The notes beneath the pieces are model-generated. The model made no database searches. It was not told where the DNA came from and saw only the letters and a program-made list of their open reading frames with translations. Shown piece after piece: positions 27,501-33,131 of a stretch of DNA of 64,000 nucleotides. This stretch comes from Lycocorax pyrrhopterus obiensis. Taxonomy: Eukaryota; Chordata; Aves; Passeriformes; Paradisaeidae. The translations under genes were made by a program, and so were the position numbers. The stretch lies in NCBI GenBank assembly GCA_014706295.1, contig JACSVZ010000002.1, forward strand, positions 105,382,047 through 105,446,046, in the 5' to 3' direction. Each line of letters begins with the position of its first letter. Within the stretch, counting starts at the first letter, position 1.

Positions 27501-28330
27501 ACATCAGTCACACCTAAGAAACCTCTGTCTGATGGACAGTGGCATACCATTGCAGGTACGTTGCACATACCATTTCTTTTGAAGCTTTGAAGGGACAGTG
27601 GGCACAGAGCACTGCAGCTCCAAATTTTTATTAAATCATTTTACTTCTGTTTAGTCTGAGAATACTCTTTAGAACAAGTTAAGTGTCTTCTGTAAATTAA
27701 AGGCTTTACATAAGATTTTTTTGGCGGGCTCTGTTAAGCCTCAGATGACCTAGGTTTGTCAGTCTGACTCTGAATTAAAATAAAATCTGTTTTTTCTATG
27801 CCTTAAATTTCAAGAAAGATGCTTGAAAAATAGTGCCATACCTAGCTGATTCTTTAATAGGGTTGAGAAAGAGTTCTCATGTACCTGCTTCTTTGCAGTC
27901 TCTCAGAAGGAGAACACGGTGCAGCTAGAGGTGGGCACACAGAGTAACTATACCACTGAACTTCAATCCTCTCCTCCTAGACGTGTGTATCAGCCACTCT
28001 ACTTTGGCAAAGTTCCAGGTAATATTATTGCTTCTTATTTTTTCATGTTTTTTCCTTTCCAAAACAAAGGTCCCATCCATTCATGTAGCCCTATATCATT
28101 CATCCTCTTTTGAAAGCCTTGCAATAATTAATGTTCTTTAAAATAATTCTTATTAACTTGGTCTTTCCACCTTGTTTTTTGTAGCAAATTTGGACATCCC
28201 GTGGCTTCCAGTTAAAGACCCATTTTTTGGCTGTCTTCGGAATATTACCATCAATGACAAACATGTCTCCACCAGGAGAATTTCAGAGGTTCGTGGTGTA
28301 GTGAATTTGCACGGGTGCCCAGAGAAGTAA
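421..28330 (+). CDS. LAMA3: Laminin subunit alpha-3, 3' half (34 exons; 5' part outside window)
   Basis: The product is the alpha chain of laminin-332, -311 and -321. It is secreted, builds epithelial basement membrane and binds integrins through its LG domains. Thirty-four GT–AG exons sum to 4,669 nt: one base finishing an upstream codon, then 1,555 codons and a stop. In window residue numbers, an LE (EGF-like) module covers about 1–50, the alpha-helical coiled coil 55–616, LG1 617–823, LG2 824–995, LG3 996–1150, a linker 1151–1229, LG4 1230–1380 and LG5 1381–1555. Each LG domain ends in the usual cysteine pair, for example YEGC/QPC, FRGC/KKC, FEGC/LGAC, FKGC/LPC and FFGC/HGC. Diagnostic peptides include CAPGYFGNPQK, RIRELIQQARDAA and EDLKGYTSLSLF. 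As I recall, human alpha-3A is about 1,713 residues, so nearly all of the short chain is present here. The exons look intact and show no frameshift. Neighbouring TTC39C supports the assignment. Confidence 0.97.
528..3205 (+). other. LAMA3: LAMA3 intron (2.7 kb)
   Basis: No coding exon is seen, and the flanking exons join directly as in other alpha-3 chains. Open stretches at 1754–2038 and 2167–2433 lack splice-compatible homology. The intron holds one short CR1 tail at about 2229–2290. Confidence 0.7.
2229..2290 (-). mobile_element. CR1 LINE 3'-end fragment
   Basis: The sequence acagaatcattaaggttgg followed by aagatcatcaagttc is the reverse complement of the CR1 3' end. It is a severely 5'-truncated copy within the intron. 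Confidence 0.65.
3206..3256 (+). CDS. LAMA3: LAMA3 coding exon 2 of window (LE end)
   Basis: This 51-bp exon encodes ECFNNEPKDVDPNEDCD, the end of the last LE module running into the cysteine cluster before the coiled coil. The acceptor is gatttcag and the donor gtaagt. Confidence 0.93.
3641..3792 (+). CDS. LAMA3: LAMA3 coding exon 3 of window (coiled-coil start)
   Basis: The exon encodes SCDSCVITLLKDL and then heptad-like helix. The CDSC cysteines sit where the alpha, beta and gamma chains are disulphide-linked at the top of the laminin long arm, which is family knowledge. Confidence 0.95.
4335..4445 (+). CDS. LAMA3: LAMA3 coding exon 4 of window (coiled coil)
   Basis: There are 37 full codons, phase 0 at both ends. 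The exon encodes NYRSVVHNQGSKVDELE followed by a heptad pattern. The acceptor is cttttcag and the donor gtgact. Confidence 0.94.
4545..4656 (+). CDS. LAMA3: LAMA3 coding exon 5 of window (coiled coil)
   Basis: The exon encodes AEMSYKAAERLFNNFGQTH, helical coiled-coil sequence. It ends with one base of a split Val codon before gtaaaa. Confidence 0.93.
5241..5408 (+). CDS. LAMA3: LAMA3 coding exon 6 of window (coiled coil)
   Basis: The exon encodes VLLDQVAGTNTGGNN and EAQRMMAEMRNRNFG, strongly conserved with mammalian alpha-3 as recalled. I placed the donor at gtgagt (5409). The alternative gtgtga two bases upstream would break the frame. Confidence 0.93.
6532..6728 (+). CDS. LAMA3: LAMA3 coding exon 7 of window (coiled coil)
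   Basis: The exon encodes LTRVKNELQKYHQENRGL and DALNEYESKITDLREAL, a continuous heptad-repeat helix. It ends in phase 0 before gtaatg. Confidence 0.95.
7506..7622 (+). CDS. LAMA3: LAMA3 coding exon 8 of window (coiled coil)
   Basis: There are 39 full codons: KRIEEINVQQNGVLNIL and AKSALGLLQESKE. The acceptor is ttcctcag and the donor gtaaaa. Confidence 0.94.
7901..7965 (+). mobile_element. Ancient CR1/L3-like LINE tail (intron)
   Basis: The run ggcaagatactaggctagaa followed by ctttgatctgactcag resembles the 3' end of old amniote CR1/L3 elements. It is highly diverged and was recognised by eye only. Confidence 0.45.
8143..8294 (+). CDS. LAMA3: LAMA3 coding exon 9 of window (coiled coil)
   Basis: The exon encodes EYESLAAQLDGARKDMNEK and EEHAKSLQDLAKQLEE. 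It ends with two bases of a split Glu codon before gtatgt. Confidence 0.95.
8295..9629 (+). other. LAMA3: LAMA3 intron (1.3 kb), no recognised element
   Basis: This is AT-rich intronic sequence. Open frames on both strands (for example 8580–8798 and 8654–8986) lack any recognisable protein. The acceptor is tttcccacag at 9629. Confidence 0.65.
9630..9771 (+). CDS. LAMA3: LAMA3 coding exon 10 of window (coiled coil)
   Basis: The exon encodes IKNSARKSELVDCAVEAS and AIKAAEEAANQAGKAADSA, matching alpha-3 coiled coil. The first six exon bases are AATAAA, a poly(A)-signal hexamer right after the acceptor. Confidence 0.94.
10359..10458 (+). CDS. LAMA3: LAMA3 coding exon 11 of window (coiled coil)
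   Basis: The exon encodes TVKREDLSGKAARLKTESS followed by a Lys/Gln-rich helix. It ends with the first base of an Ala codon before gtacta. Confidence 0.92.
10877..10993 (+). CDS. LAMA3: LAMA3 coding exon 12 of window (coiled coil)
   Basis: The exon encodes ALGPDLEDLKQRLDVADGKK and then LTAQNNLNGINR. The acceptor is ttttgcag and the donor gtttgt. Confidence 0.93.
11077..11256 (+). CDS. LAMA3: LAMA3 coding exon 13 of window (coiled coil)
   Basis: The exon encodes GDIDSIITGARNMAENANS and SNYGSTQSASFNKAL, with the same layout as mammalian alpha-3. The acceptor is tgtttcag and the donor gtattg. Confidence 0.94.
11468..12075 (+). mobile_element. CR1 LINE, 5'-truncated, in LAMA3 intron
   Basis: The 5' part decodes as the end of CR1 ORF2: PVLFNIFMNDLDD, then TFAPDTKLGG. 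This is the reverse transcriptase FADD active-site box with its first Asp changed to Pro, followed by stops. The 3' end shows the CR1 tail (ggaggttccttccaacc-like text, then tctgtgattatgtgatt). The copy lies in the same orientation as LAMA3 and is dead. Confidence 0.9.
12628..12930 (-). mobile_element. Ancient CR1/L3-like LINE fragment
   Basis: Blocks such as cccactgacagtggcagcag and the stretch around 12,880–12,915 resemble the reverse complement of old amniote CR1/L3 3' regions. The copy is very diverged, so the borders are approximate. Confidence 0.45.
13083..13225 (+). CDS. LAMA3: LAMA3 coding exon 14 of window (coiled-coil end)
   Basis: The exon encodes VNNLTNQLPDLFSKIKSINQ and NINRIRELIQQARDAANK. 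This is the C-terminal end of the coiled coil just before LG1, where the laminin trimer registers with its globular domain. Confidence 0.96.
13226..14278 (+). other. LAMA3: LAMA3 intron (1.05 kb), no recognised element
   Basis: I see no coding exon and no repeat I can name. It ends at acceptor cttaacag. Confidence 0.6.
14279..14452 (+). CDS. LAMA3: LAMA3 coding exon 15 of window (LG1)
   Basis: There are 58 full codons that open LG1: VAIPMRFNGSSGVEVRP and EDLKGYTSLSLFIQRP, then FVLYLGNKD. Phase 0 at both ends. Confidence 0.96.
14453..15592 (+). other. LAMA3: LAMA3 intron (1.1 kb), no recognised element
   Basis: This is AT-rich intron. The 100-codon open stretch at 14659–14961 has no recognisable domain. 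The acceptor is tatttttag. Confidence 0.6.
15593..15744 (+). CDS. LAMA3: LAMA3 coding exon 16 of window (LG1)
   Basis: The exon encodes ASKDYIGMAVKEGYLTCVYN and TKEEAVMDQ-like sequence (seen as TEEAVMDQVTFE), LG1 beta-sandwich strands. It ends with AG of a split Arg codon. Confidence 0.96.
15843..16005 (+). CDS. LAMA3: LAMA3 coding exon 17 of window (LG1)
   Basis: The exon encodes RIYQYAKLKYIKAATS and SSVVFYVGGYPPDFR, the conserved LG strand with its YVGGYPP motif. Confidence 0.96.
16490..16623 (+). CDS. LAMA3: LAMA3 coding exon 18 of window (LG1 end)
   Basis: The exon encodes PPLNLNYPHYEGCIELHSLN and FNLNTSLVQPCRR. It contains the LG1 disulphide cysteines and closes the domain. Confidence 0.96.
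17114..17261 (+). CDS. LAMA3: LAMA3 coding exon 19 of window (LG2)
   Basis: The exon encodes RYFEGTGYASVTMKQG and TIETTADEGIVFFAANG, the LG2 opening strands. Confidence 0.96.
17458..17513 (+). mobile_element. CR1 LINE 3'-end fragment (intron)
   Basis: The run ggagttggacttacgggtcc followed by gagatattctgtgattct is the terminal CR1 sequence with its octamer-like tail. It is a strongly 5'-truncated copy. Confidence 0.7.
18109..18228 (+). CDS. LAMA3: LAMA3 coding exon 20 of window (LG2)
   Basis: There are 40 full codons: DQFISVLIKNGHTVFRYKLD and KKPVNDGTYQQ. The acceptor follows a T-rich tract. Confidence 0.95.
18229..19148 (+). other. LAMA3: LAMA3 intron (0.9 kb), no recognised element
   Basis: No coding exon and no identifiable repeat. 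The acceptor is gtatttcag. Confidence 0.6.
19149..19273 (+). CDS. LAMA3: LAMA3 coding exon 21 of window (LG2)
   Basis: The exon encodes INLVLDRKNKVVYVSPG and FNFTEYYLGGVPSFLRER, the LG2 YYLGGVP strand. Confidence 0.96.
19625..19745 (+). CDS. LAMA3: LAMA3 coding exon 22 of window (LG2 end)
   Basis: The exon encodes FNISTPPFRGCMKNVK and FGVSKKCSDDWK. It holds the LG2 disulphide pair (RGC, KKC). Confidence 0.96.
19746..20879 (+). other. LAMA3: LAMA3 intron (1.1 kb)
   Basis: No coding exon is seen. The stretch at about 20,090–20,430 looks like a decayed antisense LINE. The acceptor is ctctttcag. Confidence 0.6.
20090..20430 (-). mobile_element. Possible ancient LINE (L2/CR1-like) relic
   Basis: The order of words (cacattctttttaaaatggg, accagtgctgcatggagaga, catttgccctttttactcat) follows the reverse complement of old amniote LINE 3' regions. 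The match is by eye and heavily diverged. Confidence 0.35.
20880..21020 (+). CDS. LAMA3: LAMA3 coding exon 23 of window (LG3)
   Basis: There are 47 full codons: LVRSAAFSKEGTLSLSAAD and FQVGFGFQTTASTGTLLN. It opens LG3, the domain most important for integrin binding in the family. Confidence 0.96.
21767..21897 (+). CDS. LAMA3: LAMA3 coding exon 24 of window (LG3)
   Basis: The exon encodes PDVLSIFLSPGSVTAKMRD and EDGSMHYVTVIKTDNR, LG3 core strands. Confidence 0.94.
22748..22882 (+). CDS. LAMA3: LAMA3 coding exon 25 of window (LG3)
   Basis: The exon encodes RVHLMVDDESKAVDSPRTS and IKFGGDNFEGCISNIFIKR, with the first LG3 disulphide cysteine. Confidence 0.96.
22883..24497 (+). other. LAMA3: LAMA3 intron (1.6 kb)
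   Basis: AT-rich intron with one antisense CR1 fragment (23,531–23,627) and otherwise nothing I can name. The acceptor is cactacag. Confidence 0.65.
23531..23627 (-). mobile_element. CR1 LINE 3'-end fragment (intron)
   Basis: The run ccacagaatgggttgggctg followed by cccctgcaatgggcagggac is the reverse complement of the CR1 3' end. Confidence 0.8.
24498..24642 (+). CDS. LAMA3: LAMA3 coding exon 26 of window (LG3 end, linker)
   Basis: The exon encodes RADQLPEVQNLVDN and GVSLGACREYENLEPMLLQE. LGAC is the second LG3 disulphide cysteine. The rest begins the LG3–LG4 linker, where mammalian alpha-3 is proteolytically processed. Confidence 0.95.
24946..25097 (+). CDS. LAMA3: LAMA3 coding exon 27 of window (LG3–LG4 linker)
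   Basis: The exon encodes NEKYLDYLKAANVQNHTLT and YLLGSIPNSFMSYMFSPLL. No cysteine is visible, and one N-x-T sequon (NHT) is. It is the least conserved part of the LG region by my recollection of the mammalian chain. Confidence 0.92.
25493..25682 (+). CDS. LAMA3: LAMA3 coding exon 28 of window (LG4)
   Basis: The exon encodes RLHFSVDVRTRSSRGLIVF and YMALHISKGRFVFSLGSG, then NDGQWHT. It opens LG4, which binds heparan sulphate or syndecan in the family. Confidence 0.96.
25975..26115 (+). CDS. LAMA3: LAMA3 coding exon 29 of window (LG4)
   Basis: There are 47 full codons: VVFSTDEKNARLVVDGLRAQ and SIKPPIYVGGLPSLKKQ. The acceptor is a comparatively purine-rich tggaaag, but protein continuity fixes it. 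Confidence 0.95.
26116..26921 (+). other. LAMA3: LAMA3 intron (0.8 kb), no recognised element
   Basis: No exon or nameable repeat is seen. A short A-run lies near 26,866–26,877. The acceptor is cgctttcag. Confidence 0.6.
26922..27081 (+). CDS. LAMA3: LAMA3 coding exon 30 of window (LG4 end, LG5 start)
   Basis: The exon encodes NIPMKSFKGCLRNFKVNGK and GILPCLDVPMDTGIYFFNEG. The LG4 disulphide pair (KGC, LPC) is followed by the start of LG5. Confidence 0.96.
27216..27343 (+). CDS. LAMA3: LAMA3 coding exon 31 of window (LG5)
   Basis: The exon encodes GNLLMGLDFRIVFTIRPRSS and LLHAGSKQDNYLTIYMKGGK, LG5 strands. Confidence 0.96.
27462..27555 (+). CDS. LAMA3: LAMA3 coding exon 32 of window (LG5)
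   Basis: The exon encodes VIAAGNSGAGEFQTSVTPKK and LSDGQWHTIA, the LG-typical DGQWH motif. Confidence 0.95.
27899..28018 (+). CDS. LAMA3: LAMA3 coding exon 33 of window (LG5)
   Basis: The exon encodes SQKENTVQLEVGTQSNYTTE and VYQPLYFGKVP. It has one N-x-T sequon (NYT). Confidence 0.95.
28185..28330 (+). CDS. LAMA3: LAMA3 terminal coding exon (LG5 end, stop)
   Basis: The exon encodes ANLDIPWLPVKDPFFGCLRN and VVNLHGCPEK, then TAA. The LG5 disulphide pair (FGC, HGC) and the GCP ending match the family C-terminus. Confidence 0.97.
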
Positions 28331-28583
28331 CCCTGCTGTTACAGTCGTCGTGCACGTGTGGGCTGTGTCTGCTGAAGAACTGTGTGGATTCCCCTTTCCT
28401 GATCAGCATCAGGCTGCTTGTTCTGAACAGCCGGTGAGCAAATGCATCCTCGGGATGTGGACTGTGCCAAAGCAAACGAAAAGTATTTGCTTTGATAAAC
28501 TCCCTTTTAAACGTTATTGATTTCCAAGGTAATCTGTTGTGCCTTTTGAGATATATGCAGAAAATATAATTGCATATACCCTG

Positions 28584-28640
28584 TGGGGCCAAATTCTGCT
28601 CTCACCCGCAACAGCAGAGACTTGAGTAACTCCAGTGTCT
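28584..28640 (+). repeat. Possible ancient archosaur MITE-like fragment in 3'UTR
   Basis: The run ggccaaattctgctctca followed by gagtaactccagtg resembles an abundant old repeat I know from turtle and crocodilian sequence. Recognition is from memory and the family name is uncertain. Confidence 0.35.
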
Positions 28641-28853
28641 TAATTTTGGAAATTTGCCTTAATGTTGGTCATCTTAAGAGCAAATTTGATCCATTAATAT
28701 AAAGAATTTTGTAAAAAATATAAATCTCTTTGGATTATTGTTTATAAAATGTACATTGATGTTAATGTAATAATAATAATATAAATGGAGTTTAAAGCAC
28801 TTTACGGAGTGAAACTCTGGGGGTTTGTTACAAAGTTAGGAATTGTGGGACCA

Positions 28854-28859
28854 AATAAA
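28854..28859 (+). promoter_or_regulatory. LAMA3: LAMA3 poly(A) signal AATAAA
   Basis: A canonical hexamer about 525 bp after the stop, followed by a T/G-rich stretch (ttttcttgtttggttgtttt) suited to cleavage-factor binding. It is the best 3'-end candidate. Confidence 0.75.
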
Positions 28860-28880
28860 TGCAGTATGTTCCTAAATCCA

Positions 28881-31800
28881 TTCATTTTCTTGTTTGGTTG
28901 TTTTAATCTGGTAGGTTTTTGATGAGCTTTTTAGAAGCTGCTAAATCCTGCTTGCTTCGTGCAAATATTTCTGTAGGCTTGAGGATGCTGATTTGCCTGA
29001 ATAAGCAGGTATTCATCATCTCTGCTCATCACAATTTGGTTATCTAAAAATCTGAAAAACAGGGTCATTTTTTTTGCAATCCTCAGAGCCAGAGAGTCTC
29101 CTCCATAGGCAATTATTTTTTCTAATGAAATGAAGAAAAGTTTTATCAAGAATAGCAGCTGCAGCTGCTACAATTATGTAGCATGAATTACAGGACTAAC
29201 CCAGCCAAACTGTTTTCTTCAACATTCAAATCTTCATTTTGTACCTGATTGTGACCCACAGTGGAGGGCAGGGAACCCAGTTTGCTTTATTCTTCTGACT
29301 AGAGGGCTGGACTGAATAGATTTGACATGGCTTCTTTTTCCACTGTCATTCAGAATCAGCTTTTTGATAATTTTTTTTTCCCCAATGCCCTGATGCCAGC
29401 CCTGTTTTGCAAAATGAAAACATTTTCTAAGGTTGGTCCTTGATGTAGGGAGGCATGCAGATAAATTCTCCTTCACTCCTAATGCTCCACTGCTGCCTTC
29501 TCAATGCACAGCAGCGTGTCCTCAGTGTGATTGAAATGAGGTGCAAGCTGGGCTAATAGAAGCAGGTGCCAGATCAATAGCCCTTGTGGCTTTGGTCATT
29601 AATCCCTTGTCAAATTTTTGCAGCTTTACAGGCCCTTTGCAGCTTTGCAGGGTGGCCAAAGTGTCAGAAAGCTGTTCACACCAAATCTTGGGTTGCTTTC
29701 TCTTTAATGGCAACTTTTTACAGGCAAATCTGTGTCCGTGCAGAGGTTTCTGAAGTGCAAAGCCAGTTTTGGTGGGAATGGGGTGCATGCTGGGTTGAGG
29801 CCTCGGAGGGAGCAAAGGATTGACATGTAATGGCAAAGACCTCTCTCTGGAGATGCTCTGCAGAAACATATTCTCCTGTACAGCAGCCTGCCACGTGGGA
29901 CAGAAACACCCATCAGGCTGGAGGTGATGGGTTCGGAAATCATCTTCTGTGATAGCAGCAACTGAATCCTTTCTACTTAAAAAAGCTCCCTGCTCAAATA
30001 CTCAGGTGACCAAAACTGTTGGAACACTAAATTGATTTACTGGCTCGAGTTGACACTAAAAGTTTCCAGAAAGAGAAAGGAAGAACAGTTAAATTTTATC
30101 ATGCAATTCTCTAGTAACATTCCATATCTCATGCTGATCAGATGGCTCTGTGAAGCAGATTTTCCCAAATCACAAAAAAGGCCTTTTCCTTCTTCTCTTA
30201 CTCCCCTCAGTAAAACCAACAAAAAAAAAAAAGATGTTTGCATCACAACCTGGAGCCAGTCCTGGATTTCAATTCCCTTCCATTTGATTTTATTTTATCA
30301 GAAGTAGTTTTAATGCTGACAAAAAGAAATGAAAAATGTATAAAGACTTGAGTAAATATAAGATATATTGATCAGTAAGTATTTATTCCAATACAATACT
30401 ACTTTTGCACAACAAAAAAATAGGAGTCTCTTTGGTTTTAAGGTTCTTTGTGGTTGTTTTTTTTTTTTCTCCACAATTTTGTTCAATTGTATTGCTTCCA
30501 CAGAGTCAGGCTGCCATACATTGTTAGGACAATGAATAAAAGCCAACTAGAGTTTCAGGTTCTGTACTTTCACATAGGTAAATCTGTATCAGGCTGAGGA
30601 ACACTTAGTAAAAAGCTTTTTCACAAAATCAAAAAATATTTTGAGTTGGAAGGAACCCTTAAGGATCATTGAGTCCAGCAGATGATCTTTACATGAGGGA
30701 AGAAGTTGTCCCATTTCAATCGATGAAGAATTTTTACTGTTGAAGAAATCCACAAGGACACTGTGTCATGGGATTTTTTAGTTGTTAGAAGTTGTAATTC
30801 CAAGGCTTTCATCATCAGTGTTGCCATTTGACAATAACTTCCATGAATTATTTGCCTCTTTTGGCTGTAGCATTTCAGGAGTTCCCCCAAAACTAGCAAT
30901 TTCCATGTTAGAATAAAATACACAGGAGAGGCTTTCCCTGTAACATTTTACTCTATAATCATACTAATCAAATACCATGTTCAGTACATTGAGAGAGCAT
31001 GGCTAAAAAACCCACACTCTTTAACAGCATGTTAGAGTTCTTCTGAATCCCAAATCAATTATAGAAAGAGAGCAGAAGATTTCCACTCTAGGCTAAACCA
31101 CATTGGTATTGTTAGCACGAAATCTCTCTCTTGTCCATATAAGTATCAAGGGCAAAGGGTTCTCATCCAGTTGATTTGGATTAGGTTTAATAGGATCATG
31201 TTATCTGAGGTGGATGACACCAAGGTCTGTGACTTTCCATTTATTATAACTACAAACTGCAGCCAGATTATTGGCAGCTGAAAGACAGAAAGCCTAACAC
31301 TGAGAACTAAGAGCAAATAAAATGAAATAGATCACAGGGCACTCTAGAAGAAAATACATATTCATTGTAGGAAAAAAAGCGTGTATATATAAAAAAGGAA
31401 AACATACTGCCTATAAATGACTGTAACTTAAGTTTCTAATAACAAAAGTTTGCAATTAAAACTTTAACAGTCTTTCTGTACCTGAGCTTAAGGGCCTGTG
31501 CTTTTGTTACTGTGGAGCTTTCATTTAAAACACAGAGCCATTGACCTTTTACACTGTCACCAGCAACATGAATTGGGCAACCTAACTTTCTCTGGTTTTG
31601 TAACCACTTCTTTTAGTCACTTGTGAACCAATTCATTTTATCTTTCCATCCTCTTTGCCTCTTCATAAATCCTCTGTGGGTATTTTTCATATTTTTAAAA
31701 TTATTATTATTTGGGGTATTTTCTCCCATCTCCTTCCTTTCTGCCCTCATAAAATAGCCTGGAAAACGCAGTCTTAGTGAAAACACTATACATGCATTAT

Positions 31801-32645
31801 GGTTTTGTAATGGACTCTTGCCGTGCTTTTTGCCTCTTACCATTCTCTTTGTGGTTTCCTCATTTAAAAAAACCAAAAACCTCCTGCATCTTTCTCTAAT
31901 GATGTAAGGAAGTTTAAGACACAGCCTTCTGTAAATCTGTCTGCATTTTCTAAAAATACATTAAATGGACATCCCTGGCAAAAGGGATGTTAGAGGGGAT
32001 GGTGTCATAATACAATATTATAGCTTCACTGGAGGCATTAAGGCTGCAAGGCAGAAACATAAACATCCTTTGTGCAGCTGGCCCAGACATCTTAAAGTTG
32101 CAAGAGGCTGGTCATTACCTGAGCTGCAATGAAGCACCCTCTAAAGCATAAAGAATTGCAGGCAGAATAACCAATGAGTTTTTATGTTCTGTCTGTCAGT
32201 TTAGGGGATCCTCTGTAGCAATGAAACCAAACTATGACCTGTTTTTCATATTGTACTGTGTCTCCTGCTTTGCAGCTGATAGCATAAGATCTTTTTTGAA
32301 CACACTCCTATCATTACTTTCCACCTCAGCCAGTTACTGTGTTTCCTAGAGGTTGTTCCAAATGTGAAGCACACCTGAAATGTTCCATGAGAAACAGTTT
32401 CTTTGTTAAGGTGTCACTCACTCCTTGAGAAAGATGGAGCACTGCTGCATTATCACACAGAATAAAAAGAAAGATAGTTGGCATCATGGTCTTTTGTCTC
32501 TATTCAGTTCTATTTAAACTGAGAGCAACAACAGATTTCTCCATTGTGTGGGAGCCTGTGTCTAAGATTTCTGTCACAGGAGGACTATGCACTGGTAAGA
32601 ATGAATAATTACATTCATAGGTATGTCAGTAATTTATAAAATAAA
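28881..32645. other. Intergenic, no gene seen
   Basis: AT-rich sequence with no splice-compatible conserved ORF on either strand. It contains a short CR1 tail (30,630–30,683) and homopolymer runs. Open stretches up to 115 codons (29,522–29,869, minus) have no recognisable domain. Confidence 0.6.
30630..30683 (-). mobile_element. CR1 LINE 3'-tail fragment
   Basis: The run ttttgagttggaaggaaccc followed by aaggatcattgagtccagca fits the reverse complement of the CR1 terminus. Short and diverged. Confidence 0.6.
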
Positions 32646-33131
32646 TGTATCATGGTTTAGGAATGGTACTTCACAGTTGAGTGCACCCACTGAGACTCTG
32701 CCAAACCACACTGACACTTGGCCGCTCCTCCTTTCTCCTGCCCCTTCCTGGTCTAGTGGGGAAATAGAGAATTGGGGCACAAAAGGTGAAGATCACAGGC
32801 TGAGAAAAGAACAATTTACTGGAAACAGCAATGAGATAAGAAAAGTAAAAGTAACAGCAACAATAGTAATAATGAAAGTGTACAAAGAGAGGGTGACTCA
32901 CATGCAAAGATGCTCACCAGGGACCCCCAGGTCAATGAACCATGGCAGACAATGCTGCCATGGTTTTTTCAACCAGAAGCCCTGTCCTTCCCCACAGAAG
33001 CCAGAGAGTCTCTTATCCCTGCTCCTGGCAATGACGTGAGGTGGTATGGAATAACCTCCTGCCTTGCCCCTTCGGCCATGCTCCCTCACCTACTGCAAAA
33101 AATTAACTCTGTCCTGGCCAAAACTAAAGCA
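32646..33131 (-). mobile_element. Solo LTR, avian ERVL-like family
   Basis: On the minus strand the element opens TGCTTTAGTTTTGGCCAGGA, runs through agagttaatttt and attccataccacctcacgtc, and ends near taaaccatgata. That word order matches a common bird ERVL-type LTR I know from many avian genomes. The opposite ends are TG and CA. Flanking 5-mers do not match convincingly, so the target duplication is not confirmed. The 138-codon ORF across it is not a gene. Confidence 0.7.

Larger units (their letters stand above)
28331..28880 (+). other. LAMA3: LAMA3 3' untranslated region
   Basis: The noncoding tail runs from the stop to about 20 nt past an AATAAA. The cleavage position is inferred. It includes an AT-rich stretch (28,690–28,790) and a possible ancient repeat at 28,584–28,640. 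Confidence 0.75.

Noticed and set aside
32623..33039. 138-codon ORF
   Set aside because: It spans an antisense LTR, and its translation has no known domain.
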